In this document: piece by piece, positions 13,601 to 26,400 of the stretch
How positions within the stretch are numbered: position 1 is the stretch's first letter
Layout: each line of letters starts with the position of its first letter
Assembly: GCA_005281725.1 (NCBI GenBank)
Contig: SSBO01000010.1
Coordinates: forward strand, 490,461-554,460
DNA length: 64,000 nucleotides
Direction: 5' to 3'
From: Wuchereria bancrofti
Lineage: Eukaryota > Nematoda > Chromadorea > Rhabditida > Onchocercidae
Translations under genes and position numbers: made by a program
Notes under the pieces: model-generated
Seen by the model: the letters and a program-made list of their open reading frames with translations, nothing else
Told to the model about the DNA's origin: nothing
Databases searched by the model: none

Positions 13601-14559
13601 CTACGTCAAAAAGCTATGAGAGAAAGCTATTGGTTAATAAATCTAATTGTATTTTCTTGAAATTTAATATTGACTTGTAAAATCCAAAAATTTTGTAAGG
13701 ATTTACAAATTTTTAGATCAAAAAAAAAATATATATATAAAATTTCAAAATAAAATTCATGTAAAAATGATATTGAGAATTTAAATTTCAATATGAATGA
13801 AGAGTTATTTGATAAAAGCTTGGAATTTAATATAAAAAAATTACCCAAAGGAAATTATGAAATAAGATAACAAGTAGATTATTTAAGATCGATTAACTTA
13901 AAAAAGTATTCTTTTAATTGTTCAAAATCTCTTTCACAATTTAATAAAGATATTGCAATTTCAATTCTTCAATAACTATTGGTTGTTTAATTTTCGTTGG
14001 ATTTTGTTTTTTACTAATTGTAAAATTAAAATATTCACTGAAAATAATTCATTATAAAATTGTTGACAAATGACTCCCGTAGGAAAATTAAATGATCCAC
14101 TTAATGAAATCTAGTTTTTTTTTCCGTTTCCGTTTATAATATTTTTTTTTTCAACTGGTATTTCAATCCTATTCGCTTTTCTTCTTTTAAATTATAAAAA
14201 TGCAACCAAATAATTAAATTCTAAGACAAAAGATATGAAAGGTTCACTGTAAAATGTCAACTACAAAAAGGAATGATTTTTAACTTTTTGGTAGTTCACA
14301 AATTTCATTATTTCCATCTTCCTTCCATGTTTTATAACATATCCGGAAATTTCTCCGTTAGATTCCGTTTTTGCACTGCTTTTCTTTATGATCCTTTCCT
14401 GACCACTTTAAATGCTTCCGTACAAACGATGCAGAAATTCGTTAAGTAAATCCTTTGAAACTCGAAAATTTTGTCCAAGAAAAATCTTTAGAAATTTTTT
14501 TTTACGGCTTGTAAAATGTGATTTCAGAATTTAACAAATTTCACTTACTAATTTCAAAT

Positions 14560-14810
14560 ATGGCTAATGGATACTTATATATATTCCTCATATTGTGTGG
14601 TCCTGCTGCTGGTATGTTTCTTTTGATCTTCTTCACTTCAATCCCTGCAATTTTTGCAGATCCAACAAAACTGAATTGGAATTAATTTCAGCTGGAGGCT
14701 CTAACATAAATTGCAAATTTGACATTTTGTGGGACAATGGTCGAGCAATTTCCGATTTAGTTGCAACTAAAATAGCCAAAGCACAAACACACGAATGTAC
14801 GTTAATATAA
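14560..14810 (+). CDS. Small secreted peptide, copy A
   Basis: The proposed exons are 14560-14611 and 14692-14810, joined by an 80-base intron (GGTATGTTT donor, ATTTCAG acceptor). They encode 56 residues. The first 17 (MANGYLYIFLILCGPAA) form a clear signal peptide. The remainder has two cysteines (one near NINCKFD, one near HECT) and no domain I recognise. Alternative models exist. An acceptor at 14680 gives a stop after eight more residues. A donor at 14797 (GTACGT) could join an exon 15002-15114, giving 89 residues with a third frame kept open. The duplicate at 16801 keeps the signal-peptide exon and the splice sites, which argues that the locus is or was a gene. Function unknown. Confidence 0.4.
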
Positions 14811-16800
14811 TGATAAATAGATTAATTAATAAAACCTAATTCTAATTAATTACTTAATCAAAAAAATAAAAATAAATAAATAAGTAAAATTTGTTTTGTA
14901 ATTTCTAAGTTTATAGTGTAAAATAGCATTTTTTTTTTAAATTTTCTGCATTAGCTTTATTCGTGATAAAATTTGATAAAATTATCACGGTGACAGTGCA
15001 GCAACACTAACAAATTGTGGCGCAAGCGCAATGTGGCACGGAGGACTAATCGCTTTGGAGGAGAATTCGATGCTTTTCATGAGAAACTCTTTTCATTTCA
15101 TGAAACATATTTAAATATCAGTGATATTTATGCAAGTAATTCTAAAGGTTGTTAATCGTTTAAAATTTATAATAATAATACGAAATAAATTTCAATAATT
15201 TTATTCAGTCATTGTGTAACATTTTTAAATTGTCCATCTAACGATGATAATTTGATAACTGTTATTGGATGGAGTGATGAAAAGAAGAAATAGTTTTTAG
15301 AATATCAGAAGACTGATTAAATCGAAATATAAAGAGCAAAATTGATTGCATACTTTTGAAAAAGTAATTTAAAAAAAAAATAGTAATTGGAAGCAATTTA
15401 AAATTTTAATAAGGCGTATCATTATAATATGAAATAATTCAAATTAGTATTGGTATTTTTTTTATAAATTGATTGCTTATAAATTATGCAAATTATCATT
15501 TAGTGTGAATTTACAATATACCAATTACAAGTTTAGTATTCATACAAGAAATTTTCATACAAGAAAAAATTTGACAAATATGAAAATAACTGTTGTGAAA
15601 TGATAACTTATCTGATTGTTCTAAATTTAATGAAAAAAGTCAATAAAATTTTAAATCAAAAAATTATGAGAAGATACTACCCATTAATGTAATTTAACTG
15701 TATTTCTTTGAAATTTAATATTAATTTATAAATTAGATTTACAATTTAATTTTTTTTTAGATTTTAGATTGATTTCTCATTTTGAAATATCCATGAAAAA
15801 AAAAGCTATTATTAAAACGAATTTGATGTCCAATTCTTATTTAAAATTTTTTGACAAAATTAAAAATACAACTGAGAGCACAGCAATTAAGATGTTTGGA
15901 ATTTATTAGTCAAAAAAAAAATACTCACAATTTTCCAAAATCTCTTTTGTACTTAAATAAAAAACTTTCGCTTATGAATCGAATGTTTTTTTTACAGCGA
16001 CTGACATTTATGACCTCAAAAATTCCTTCGCTATCAAAATCAAAAGAAAAAAGTAGAAATTCCAATGATTTGCATAAATTTCAATATAAAATAAAAAGAA
16101 GAATAAGTAAGAAAAGAATTATTTGGAATTTTTCAAAATTTTGCTTCAACTTCAATCTTAATCCTTTAACAAAACAAAAAAAAAACTGTTGAAATTTTCG
16201 CTTAATTTATTTATTTTTGGATCTGATTTTTATTAATTATAAAACTAAACATTTACTAAAAAATATTTCATTATAAAATTGTTGACAAATGACTGTCGTA
16301 GAGAAATTAAATCCCCCACTTAATGAAATCTCGTTTTTTTTTTCGTTTCCGTTTATAATTTTTTTTTTTCAATTTTTTCAATCATCTCTTTCAATTTCAA
16401 TGGTCTTTCAATCCTATTCGCTTTTTTTCTTTTCCATTATAAGAATGCAATCAAATAATTAAATTCTAAGACAAAAGATATGAAAGGTTCACTGTAAAAT
16501 GTCAACTATAAAAAGGAATGATTTTTAATTTTTTGATAGTTTAGAAATTTCATTATTTCCATCTTCCTTCCATGTTTTATAACATATCCGGAAACTTCTC
16601 CGTTAGATTCCGTTTTTGCGCTGCTTCTTCTTATGATCCTTTCCTGACCACCCTAAATGCTTCCGTACAAATGATGCAGAAATTCGCTAAGTAAATTCTT
16701 TGAAACTCGAAAATTCGAAGAAAAATCTTTAGAAATTTTTTTTTACGGCTTGTAAAATGTGATTTCAGAATTCAACAAATTTCACTTATTAATTTCAAAT

Positions 16801-16994
16801 ATGGCTAACGGATTCCTATATATTTTTCTCTTATTATGTGGTTTTGCTGCTGGCGGTATGTTTTTGATCCCCTTAACTTCAATTATTGTTATTTTTGCAA
16901 TGAGAAATGCTGTAAAATTGAATTGGAATCAATTTCAGGTATGGCTTTATCACAAATTGTAAATTCGACAAATTGTAAGATAATTAGCGACTAA
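16801..16994 (+). CDS. Small secreted peptide, copy B (possibly decaying)
   Basis: Proposed exons 16801-16855 and 16939-16994 encode 36 residues with signal peptide MANGFLYIFLLLCGFAAG. The donor (GGCGGTATG) and acceptor (TTTCAG) align with those of copy A. The mature part is shorter. In the register homologous to copy A the NCKFD segment is still present, but a TAA follows within three codons. The copy of the possible third exon (about 17290) carries a TGA and a microsatellite insertion. It may be a pseudogene or a divergent paralogue. Confidence 0.3.
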
Positions 16995-17800
16995 TTATCG
17001 ATCTAATTGGCTATTTAAATTGCTGAAGCACAAGTAGAAGGATACATGTTTGCATAACAATAATTTGATTTATTAATTACACTAATTCTAATTAATTAGT
17101 CACTGAAAAGAAAAAAATGAAGAATTTGACTTGATAATTTTTAAGTTTATAGTATCAAATAGAGTTGGAAATGTTTTTTCTTCTCTTTTTTTTAAACTTT
17201 TTCTGTTAGCTTTCTTTTCTAGAAGAGAAGTAAATTTGTATTATCATTTCTATTCATTGATAAAATTATCACAATGACTGCAGCAGCATTAGCAAATTGT
17301 GGCGCAAGCGGAATTTGAAGCGGAAGGATGACTAAATTGATTGATTGATTGATTGATTTGGAGAATTGGATACTTTTCGTGCGAAACACTTTTCACTTCA
17401 TAAAACATATTTAAATATTAGTGATATTTATGCTAGTATTCTAAAAGTTGTTAATTATTTAAAGTGTAAAATAATAATACGAAATAAATCTCAATGATTT
17501 TATTCAATCTTTGTGTAACATTTTTAAATTTTCCATTTAACGCTGATAATTTGATATTATTCATTGTTGTTTGAAATAAAATTGTTTCCAGATCAAATGA
17601 GCAAGTATTAGAAGATTGATTAATCCGAAATATGAAGAATAAAATTGATTGCATAGCTTTGAAATGGCTTTAAGAGCTTGAAATGTGATTGGAACTGGCT
17701 ATGTTTTACTCAAATTGAAATATTTAAAATTGTGATAAACTGATTGATTGTTCGGAGCTAACTTTTCATAACTGCATGAGAACGTCGAAGAATTGAATAT

Positions 17801-18429
17801 TAACTATGTTAGAATTTTTTAAAATTCTGAAGGTGTAAAAGTTGAAATCAATTGGGATAAGTGAAATGATTCTTTTTGATAAAATAATTATGAAAAAAAA
17901 AAGTATTTCATTTGAAATAATATGAATTGATAATTTAGAAGAGTGAAAAAAAAAATGCCTCTGTAAAATACATTTTCGTTTATTTGAAGTAATAATAATC
18001 CAATTAAATCATATGTGATAATGAAATTTTTTTTCTAAACATTAATTTCTTTTAATGATTAGAAAAAGCAATTCTAGAATATTTCTTTTTTTTTTTTTAA
18101 CTAATTTCTGAAGAAAATGTCTCGCACTGTAATATATGCAAGATTATTTTCTTCCGAATTCCATCTCTTCTAGAGACATTTTTTTCTTAATTATTAAAAA
18201 TTTTTTTCTTTTTTAAATTATTTAGTCTGAAAGTAAAAGTTGGGTTTGCATTGCATAAAGCAGTTGAGTAGAAATTTCACATTTTTTGCACTTTTCATAT
18301 TTTGCATGCGAGTATTGTAGGAAAAAAATATAAATTTTACTTTTTTTATAATAAATTTCCCTTCTTTTCGTTAAGGGACAAATTATCTGTTTACTTAATT
18401 GTTTCCTACTTTAAATTATATTCTTACTT
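17801..18429. other. Intergenic, nothing recognised
   Basis: AT-rich DNA with poly-T and poly-A runs. An 89-codon frame (18302-18571, +) runs into the element described next and shows no protein-like composition. Confidence 0.5.
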
Positions 18430-19212
18430 CTATTCTCGTCGCTCACGTTGTACTCTCAGTAGAACTGGCCGAACTGCACAAACTTGGGTAATTAAACCTT
18501 TATTTAACATAAAACAAATCAACATCATAATAGCGCATTATACATATCACACAAATGCTACACAGTTATAAAACGCTAAACATTATCAGAGAGCTGAAAC
18601 TCCAACCATACTATAAATACACAATTGTAAAAAATGATTAATTGCAATTAACAGATGGTGTTGGAGTTAATTGAGATTGAAGATCAAAAAATGTGAATTT
18701 GGGAAGAAAGGAGATTTGTTTAAGGATAGATATCTCTTGTTACAATAGTCTATTACATGCATTTAATTCTCACATATGTTATACAATATAATGTGTGTAA
18801 AGCGAGGTTAATTTATGAACAAAGAGATTCTCACTTAGTCCTTCTCCTCGCCTTCCAGCTACACCGTTTGTAACAAAGGACTACCCGTTTATCAGTTAAA
18901 ATCCTATGCACGCGTCGTCCTAAGACCACTGTCCCCCAATTCGTCGATCCGTTGTAACATCCATAAAGAGAAATTGCCCCTGCTATACCGCTTAGAATGT
19001 CTCTTTGTTGAGGTCAAATATTCACATCGTTAAATTGCACTTTTATTATCTGGTTGCCTGTCAGTTTGACTCCTTTGTTAACGCTCTCCCTTGGTTCTTA
19101 GTTATTGTATTAATACTTTCGGCCTATTTGCCGACAAGTATTGTAATATCATGAATAGTCTTTGACGTGCTCAGACGTGTTTGACGTACATGAATAATCT
19201 CTGACGTACTAC
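18430..19212 (-). mobile_element. GC-richer island, candidate LTR or retroelement remnant
   Basis: This block stands out from its AT-rich surroundings by base composition and lack of homopolymers, and has no long open frame. On the minus strand it starts with spaced copies of ACGTCA(A/G)AGA(T/C)TATTCATG (around 19212 and 19167). It runs about 700 bases to an AATAAA motif (about 18498-18504) and continues for about 60 bases past an SL1-like sequence. A long non-coding stretch followed by AATAAA and a short downstream segment is the U3-R-U5 plan of an LTR. I could not find matching target-site duplications or clear TG..CA ends, so the class and borders are inferred. An inverted repeat (about 18600-18612 with 18656-18669) lies inside. 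Confidence 0.35.
18477..18498 (-). other. Spliced-leader SL1-like sequence, 21 of 22 bases
   Basis: Read on the minus strand, 18498 to 18477 matches the 22-base nematode SL1 leader except at base 21 (T for A). AATAAA lies directly upstream. The sequence continues into CAGTTCGG rather than the GTAAAC-type donor of SL RNA, and no 5S rRNA or Sm site is visible, so this is not an intact SL RNA gene. It could be an SL carried into the genome on a reverse-transcribed trans-spliced mRNA, or an SL fragment captured by a mobile element. Confidence 0.75.
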
Positions 19213-19525
19213 TTTTTTTTTCATTTTTTCAATAGCTTTCATTAATTATAGTAATTAATGATTGATTGATTTATAAGAATAATATGGACCTTTTTTCGCC
19301 TTAATGATATACATGTATTTTTTTTTTTTAAAAGAAGCAACCATTAATTGTAATCATTAAAATATATTCTAATAATAATAATAACAATAACAAATAGCAA
19401 TAACAATAACAATAACACTGTTAGCAATGAAACACACAAAAATAGTGTGATAAATTGTGTAATTATAAACTCGAATGGATAATTTATTTATTAATTATAA
19501 ATTAGTATAAACAATTTTAAATTTA

Positions 19526-21925
19526 CTATTCTTCGTATTGTTTGATTGGTGATCGAATATCCTTGAATGTTACCGTTTTTGCACTTCGCAATATTTTTTG
19601 TAATGCTTCTCGACGATCAGAAACATATTGGTGGGTCAATACAAGAAGGTATAAATTTGTTCTGCAATTAAAAATTGATTTTTTTTTTCTATAAATTTGT
19701 TCTGCAATTAAAAATTGATTTTTTTTCTATAAATTTGTTTTGTAATTAAAAATTGATTTTTTTTTCTATAAATTTGTTCTGCAATTAAAAATTGATTTTG
19801 TTTTTCTATAAATTTTTTCTGCAATTAAAAATTGATTTTTTCTTTCTATAAATTTGTTCTATAATTAAAAATTCATTTTTTTTTCACTAAAAGATACTAT
19901 AATATATTTTAATGATACGATAATACATTATTTTGAAATTTAATCCTAAAAAATGATTTGTTAACAAAGTAAAGAAGCAGAAAAAAAACCTAGTGATGAT
20001 ATAATATTAATTTAAATCAAAAAATAATTAATTTAAATCAAAAAATTCAAGTGAAAAATAAGAAAAATGATCGAATTACAAGAATAATATTAAAGATCTG
20101 TTTTCTTTTTTTTTTCATTGGACAAATTTGATTCATTTATTGTAATTTCGAATAAACAATAGTGCATTATTCCGCATTTCTTTGTTTTTTTTTTTTATTT
20201 GACAGTTTTAAAAATTTAATTTAAAAAAAAGAAAATAAATAATTTGCTAACAAAGTAAAAAAGCAGAAAAATGAAACAACAAGTGGTGTTATCCAAATGA
20301 CACTTGAACCAATGAAATTCATTGTTATAATGCATAGCAGACTAAATGTGTAAAATCCCAGTGATATGATAAGTATGATAAGTTGAGGATATAGCAATTC
20401 TGGTCGAATAAACTAAAATGACAATAAAAGTTTAAAATTTTGAGCTTTAAAAAAGAATAAGACTTTTAGTTTAAAATTTACAAATTGACTTTTAGTCTAA
20501 AATTTTTACTCGAAAAATTATCTGATTACACTTCAATTTGATAAAATTTTCCTTAGCATTAATATAAAGAAATATATTTGCTATGCATAAGGAAAAGTAA
20601 TAATATATCAAAATTTATGTTTGACTAAAAATTGGACTAAAAAAAAAAAACTAAAATTGTTAAATTCAAAGAATGTATGTATTACCTATCGATTCAGCAA
20701 TGAATTGAAAATGTAAAATTATCAAAAATATTCTAAAATTTATTTTTAAATCAATCATATTGAATTAATTTTGTTTTTTTTTTATGAATCATTTGTGAGT
20801 AATATTAATTATATCTCAATAAATTTGCATAAATAAAAAGTAAACTTACTTGTGTAGCCAAAATGCTAGTAACAATAGCAATTATATGAATAATATGTAT
20901 AGCAATCCATAAAGCCATAAATATTCGATAAAGTAATAAGTAATGATTAGCTCTTACTCGTGCATAATGCTAAATAAAAAAAAAGTTTTAAAAAAAAAGA
21001 AATTAATTATTTTTTATCAATATTATATTTATATTGCAATCAAAAGAGTATAATGTAAAGTTAAAAATTTTTAATTTAAATTAAATATGAAACTTACTTG
21101 AAAAAATTGTTTATACAATGAAGTTTTACGATGAAGGCTTGGATTGATTAATAAAACAATACCAATTAAAATTGCTACTACAGTGATAAGTGCAGTGATC
21201 GGTTCATGGCATAACAATAATGTCTACAATTAGTTTTTATTATCATTTCAAATTAATTCTTTTATTTTTTTATCAGTTAATTAATTTATTTTTTTTAAAT
21301 AAAAGTATATTTGACAAAATTTTACATTTATTTATTTGCAATTAATTGTGCAAATAAAAATTATTACTAGTAAAATGCGAAGAAATAATTGGGGAAATAT
21401 ATTAATTTCAAATTAATTCTTTCATTTTTCTTATCAATTAATTTACTTATTCTTTTTGTTGACTAAATAAAAGTATATTTGATAAAATTTTACATTTATT
21501 TATTTTTAATTAATTAAGCAAATGAAAACAAACAAATAACTGTAAAAATATATTAGTGGTGTTCATGTAATTTCGATTTAATCTTTTTTTTTTTAAAATA
21601 AATCATTTGATTTCAATTTTAATCTTTTTTAAAAATAAATCATTTAATTTGAGTTTTAATCTTTTTTTTTAAATAAATCATTTAGTTTCAGTTTTAACCT
21701 TTTTTAAAAATAAATCATTATTTAGCAAATTAAAAATTTGAATTGCATTAATAAATCATTCATTATTAAAGTAATAAAAAACAAACAAACAAATGAATGA
21801 ATGATAAAGTGATAAAAATGATAAAATGATAAGAAAAAAGAAAAAAAAACCTGAACATGAATTCCGCAACGTCTATGATAATTAGCATCGGTAAAATGAG
21901 CTGGCAATATTGTATAACTACACAT
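19526..21925 (-). CDS. Four-transmembrane protein of unknown function
   Basis: Exons: 21925-21851, 21223-21098, 20969-20850, 20412-20252, 19661-19526 (618 nt, 205 residues). An in-frame TGA six bases upstream fixes the start. A short N-terminal segment has three Cys/His-rich spots (MCSY, HRRCGIH, LLLCHE). Four hydrophobic helices follow, at about residues 34-50, 82-105, 114-138 and 144-168. A basic loop follows helix 1 and a polar C-terminal tail of about 40 residues ends in KQYEE. I see no catalytic motif and do not recognise the family; a tetraspan membrane protein is as far as the sequence goes. The last intron holds a minisatellite built from the gene's own 3' splice site (19649-19880). 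The fourth donor (TTGTTAGC) is less certain than the rest, but it is the one tried that restores phase and continues helix 4. Confidence 0.6.
19649..19880 (-). repeat. Tandem repeat carrying copies of the last-exon splice acceptor
   Basis: About six copies of a 38-40 base unit lie head to tail. On the minus strand each reads as AATCAATTTTTAATTGCAG, AACAAATTTATAGA and a run of A. The copy nearest the coding exon contains the acceptor used by the four-TM gene (AG at 19662-19663). Most upstream copies keep an intact TTGCAG plus the first 12 bases of the exon. Two have lost the AG or changed it (near 19740 and 19860). Confidence 0.85.
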
Positions 21926-23486
21926 TATTCATAATAACATTTAACGATGAAATTGAAAGAGAACGATGGATAGATGTAAAAGCTAATATTTCAATTCTTC
22001 TGAACAACTGTTTCAAATGTTTAAACTTTCTTCAATATTTTCTTTTCAAAAAAAAAAAAAAAAGTTACAATCAATAAATCGATAAAAAACGAAAAAAAAA
22101 GATAAGATCATAAAAAATTTTCTTCTCTCTTCTTAATAATATTTCAATTGTTGTTGTTTTGTGAATATTTTAAGTGTAACAATTTTTACAAAAAAAGATT
22201 TTAAACTTTTTTATTTGATATCATATAAAACAGATAGCTATGTTTATTATACTCTAATTCATCTTATTTACTAAATTAAAATTGTATTTGGGGGATATCA
22301 AAATTGTATATTTTTATTAAAAAATTCACAAAATAAATTTTAATTGATCTATTTTTAGAATGATTGATAATAAAAAGTAAAATGAAATTAGAATGAATAA
22401 AAAAAGTAAATAATTAGAAAGCATAAATTTTTGAAAAGTGTTATTATTTTTTAAAAAAGTGGTTAAAATGATTTGATGTTTTTTGAAAATTTAATTAAAA
22501 TGATCTAATTGTGGTACCATGCAGTGGGTCGAAAAGATTTATTATTGATGAATTCTGCATTTGATGAGATGCATTTTAATCCTTCAAGAAGTATAATTAT
22601 TAAAATTAACAAAATGTGGTTAAAAATAGCAATTACCATTTTGATCATTATATTTTAAATTATTAATTGTAAATTTTTGGGAATTAGAAGAATGAATATA
22701 GAATGAATGAGTAATATCTTTTTATTTATTAGATAAACAATGCATTATCAATTATATGTACAAGTAAAAATATTTTTAACAGTATAAATGATAATATACA
22801 AAACCGACAAAGTATGATAAGAAGAATGAATAAAAAATACATTAATTATCAGATATATCACTGCAAAATTTAAAAAAAATAAATAAATAAAGTTTATCAA
22901 AATTCTTTGACTTTTGAAATTATTTCATCATCCATTTTCCCCTTTTTTTTTTCTTTTTTAAACTAAAATGAAAATTAATCTAGTTCAATTATTATATATA
23001 AAACTTTAGAGATTTAATTCAATTTAATAAGATTTGAGAAAAAAAAGAAAAAAAAAACATAAAAGACATGGCAGTTAAACATAAATATTATTGATACAAT
23101 TAAAGATAAAATGAAGATATTCTTTATACAAAGTACCTCTGATTAAATGATCTAATTATTATCACTTATCAATGCTTTGTTTATTATTTGACCATTTATG
23201 CAAAACTATTTATTTATCTTATTCATTCATAACTATTCCCTTTTGTACTAATTTATAATAGTTTTAAGAACTTTTCTTTTTTATAGAAGCATCGCAAAAT
23301 GTGTGTCACCCATCATTGTCAAATATAACAATAAACATTTATGTGGTACTTTGATTTTAAAATTTAAAATCAATTCTGATAGGTATATATTACGAAAAAT
23401 ATTAAAATTCAGCAACCAATACTATTGTCACTAATGGTATATCTCAGAGTTATAATTCATAAACTAATTAATTATTGATCATTTTA
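21926..23486. other. Intergenic region between two minus-strand genes
   Basis: This lies between the start of the four-TM gene and the stop of the 14-3-3-like gene, which are head to tail on the minus strand. It is AT-rich with poly-A and poly-T runs and AAATGAT-type motifs. No coding signal, RNA gene or clear repeat family was seen. Confidence 0.5.
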
Positions 23487-26400
23487 TTAAACAACTATAA
23501 ATGCTATCATTTGATCTGATAATACGGATGGAAATTTTTCGCTTATTCCTGCATGATTTGACTTTTTTGTCACTGCAAATTCCATGCCAATTTCAGTTGT
23601 TCCGGTAAAGATAACATTCGAAGTGATAAATTGTTTACAATTCATTTGATTATTCATATTTTCTGCACTTTTTTCTGTTCGAATATTCTCCATAAAACCA
23701 GTATTTATACTTTTTGCCGTTATTGTATTTGTTAAATTTAAGTATTTCTCTGTTGCTTTTTCCTCTTTCTTGTTTAAATCCGATTTTCCAGCAAAACGAA
23801 CACTTTGTTTACGAACAATTCTTGTAGTTACACATGAATCTGACATCATGTTTTCCGGAATGGATAAAGTTTTCTGAAATATTATCACTGATAAATGTTA
23901 CATTTGTAAAGAGATGAAAAAAAGAAAAAAAAATGTGAAAAACGGATTTTTAGAGTGTTAATTCAAAGAAAACAACTGTTTTTTCCTTTTTCTTTTGCTT
24001 CAAATTTCTAAAATTTGTTTCAATTGACAGTTCAGATAATGAATTTTTGACTTGTTATAAACGTATTGTTTAAAAAAAACAAATAGAAATTTATGGTTAT
24101 TTTTAAGTTAATAAAAAATAACTGAATTATAATGATTTTGAATCATAAATTATTCATTTTTTTTTACGGAAAATTTTTTAAATTTCTTACTTTCATGAAT
24201 CAACATTTATATGAAAAGAATATTAATTCATAAGAATTTTATTAACAAATATCATTTATACTTACGCTTAGTTTGATGTTTTTTATATCATCATTTTTCA
24301 TTTTTAAACTTCTAAAACTACTTCGTGGTGTTTCAATATTGCTTTTTGATAGAAAACTGGAACGAGCAGAACAAGTAGATTTTCGTCTTTGATAAAATAA
24401 ATCAATTACGTGATTTTCCAATCGTACTGTCTAAAAAAAAGTAAAATAATAACTTTATTTGAATTAAAAAAAAAAAGAACAACTATCAATTAGTTTGGCC
24501 AGATTACTCATCAAATGAGAAGTAACTGAATTATAATTAGGAATAAAAATTAAACCATAAAAATATTATTGATTGATAGGAGTAATTAAAAGTAATTAAT
24601 TAATTAAATATATTCACTATTAGTATTGTATTCATTTCTTTTCACTTTTGATGAACTTACTTCATTTTATTTCAGTTCTTTTTTTGAAAATATGTTTGCT
24701 TCTTTTTTTGTAAATACTTTTTCCAGTTAAAGTGTTGTATTTTAGTACTTAGAACTTATACTATAGGTAACTAACTTATAAATCAATCACTAAATTCTTC
24801 AATAAAATCAATTTTAATGTATAAATTAGAATTTAGTGAGAAAAATAAAAAAATAAAAACATACGCAAATCTTTATCAAATACATTTCTATCGAGGAAAT
24901 GATATGACGAAAAAAACATACCTTATCAATAGATTGCGCATATTCAATTTCATTCAGTACTTCAAAATTAAAATTATCACTGTCATCTAGTAAATCGCGA
25001 AATAGTATCACTGTTTCATCATTCTAAAAAAAAAGAAAAATCATTTGATTTAAATATATTAGCCAATCAAATATAAAAAAACTAACAAAAAAAAGAAATT
25101 AATTATTTCCAAGAAATTATTTAGCAATATATAAATGCATTCAACTTGATTTTCATTCATTTTCATCATTTCTATCCTAAATTAAATTTAATTTTCCTAA
25201 TTAATTTATTCACTTTGTTTGCTCTTCAAAACAAATGATAGAGTTAAAATATTAGATGTTCGTATCATAAACACTGACTAATTTTATCAATTTATTCGTT
25301 CATTCATTAACCAAATTTGAAATGAAATTAATAAAACTAAAAAATATTATCAAATTATCTCTTTTTTTAAGTTAAAATATTAGATGTTCATATCATAAAC
25401 ACTGACTAATTTTATCAGTCCATTCCTTCATTCATTAGCCAAATTTGAAATTCTATTTATAATACTGAAATTATTTTGAAATTAATAAAACTAAAAATTA
25501 ATATAAAAATTTTTTAAGGGTTTTTTTCAAAAAAAAAAACTTACAGGTATATCATTAAAAAGAATACATAACATTGCTAAATCATAAAGAATACGAAGTC
25601 TATTTGGATGCGTGGGTCTACGCCATATACGACGACCCATTAGGAATATTTCTGCGTATTCACGTTTAACGTCAATCCATATTCGCTTCTTCTCATCTTT
25701 ATCACTAATTAACGGAGCTAATCGATAATAGCAAGTGTAAATTGCTGATGCATACCTAAATAAAAAAAAAAAAAATTAAAATAGAATAGAAAATTTTGAA
25801 ATGAATATTAAAAATTAAAATATAATTGTGAAAAAATTGAACCATGCAAGACAATAATATTTTTTGGTAATATTGCTAAGTCGTCGAAGCCATTCCATAC
25901 AAATTGCTCGTTTCTCATCTATATCATAATGATCCAAATTTCCATGTTGAAATTTAAATAAATCATTAGCTGACCAATTATTACCCTTAAAATTTAATTG
26001 ATATTTAGGAAATATTAAAATGACTAAATTTGCTTAAATTTGCCAGTTTTGTGAATGAATTAAATTTAATTTTTATTATGAAATAGCAATTTAAATGCTT
26101 ATTATGAATTATTTCAATTTGTCTTTTATTTATCATTAAATTAACTTCAAAAATTCTATAATCTGATATATTCATTTTTCTTTCGTTTCAATTACTTTCG
26201 TTAAAAAAAAAAAAGAAAATATTTCGTATATATGATTATCTAAAGGAATAAATTGAATAATTTAAAATAAGTAGTAGAAATTAGAGATTTAATGCAAATC
26301 TGTAAAAGATTTAATATTAAAAAGTGTTAGTTAGATTAAAACTGTAATAATTTAAATTATATATTAAAACCTACTTTCCGCTTCATTCGTTCTAACTCAT

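Larger units (their letters stand above)
13610..17800. repeat. Tandem segmental duplication of a small-peptide locus (two copies of about 2.1-2.2 kb)
   Basis: Copy A (about 13.61-15.66 kb) and copy B (about 15.66-17.80 kb) align colinearly. Conserved stretches are 13620-13680/15668-15730, 14040-14700/16250-16940, and the 3' parts 14990-15190/17270-17460. Conservation covers the presumed promoter, the peptide exons and the 3' region. Outside these blocks the copies have diverged or carry insertions, for example a (TTGA)n run at about 17335-17357 in copy B only. Confidence 0.85.

Noticed and set aside
18302..18571. 89-codon plus-strand frame crossing the SL1-like site
   Set aside because: Its composition follows AT-rich DNA and then antisense of the island. 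It has no splice or domain support.
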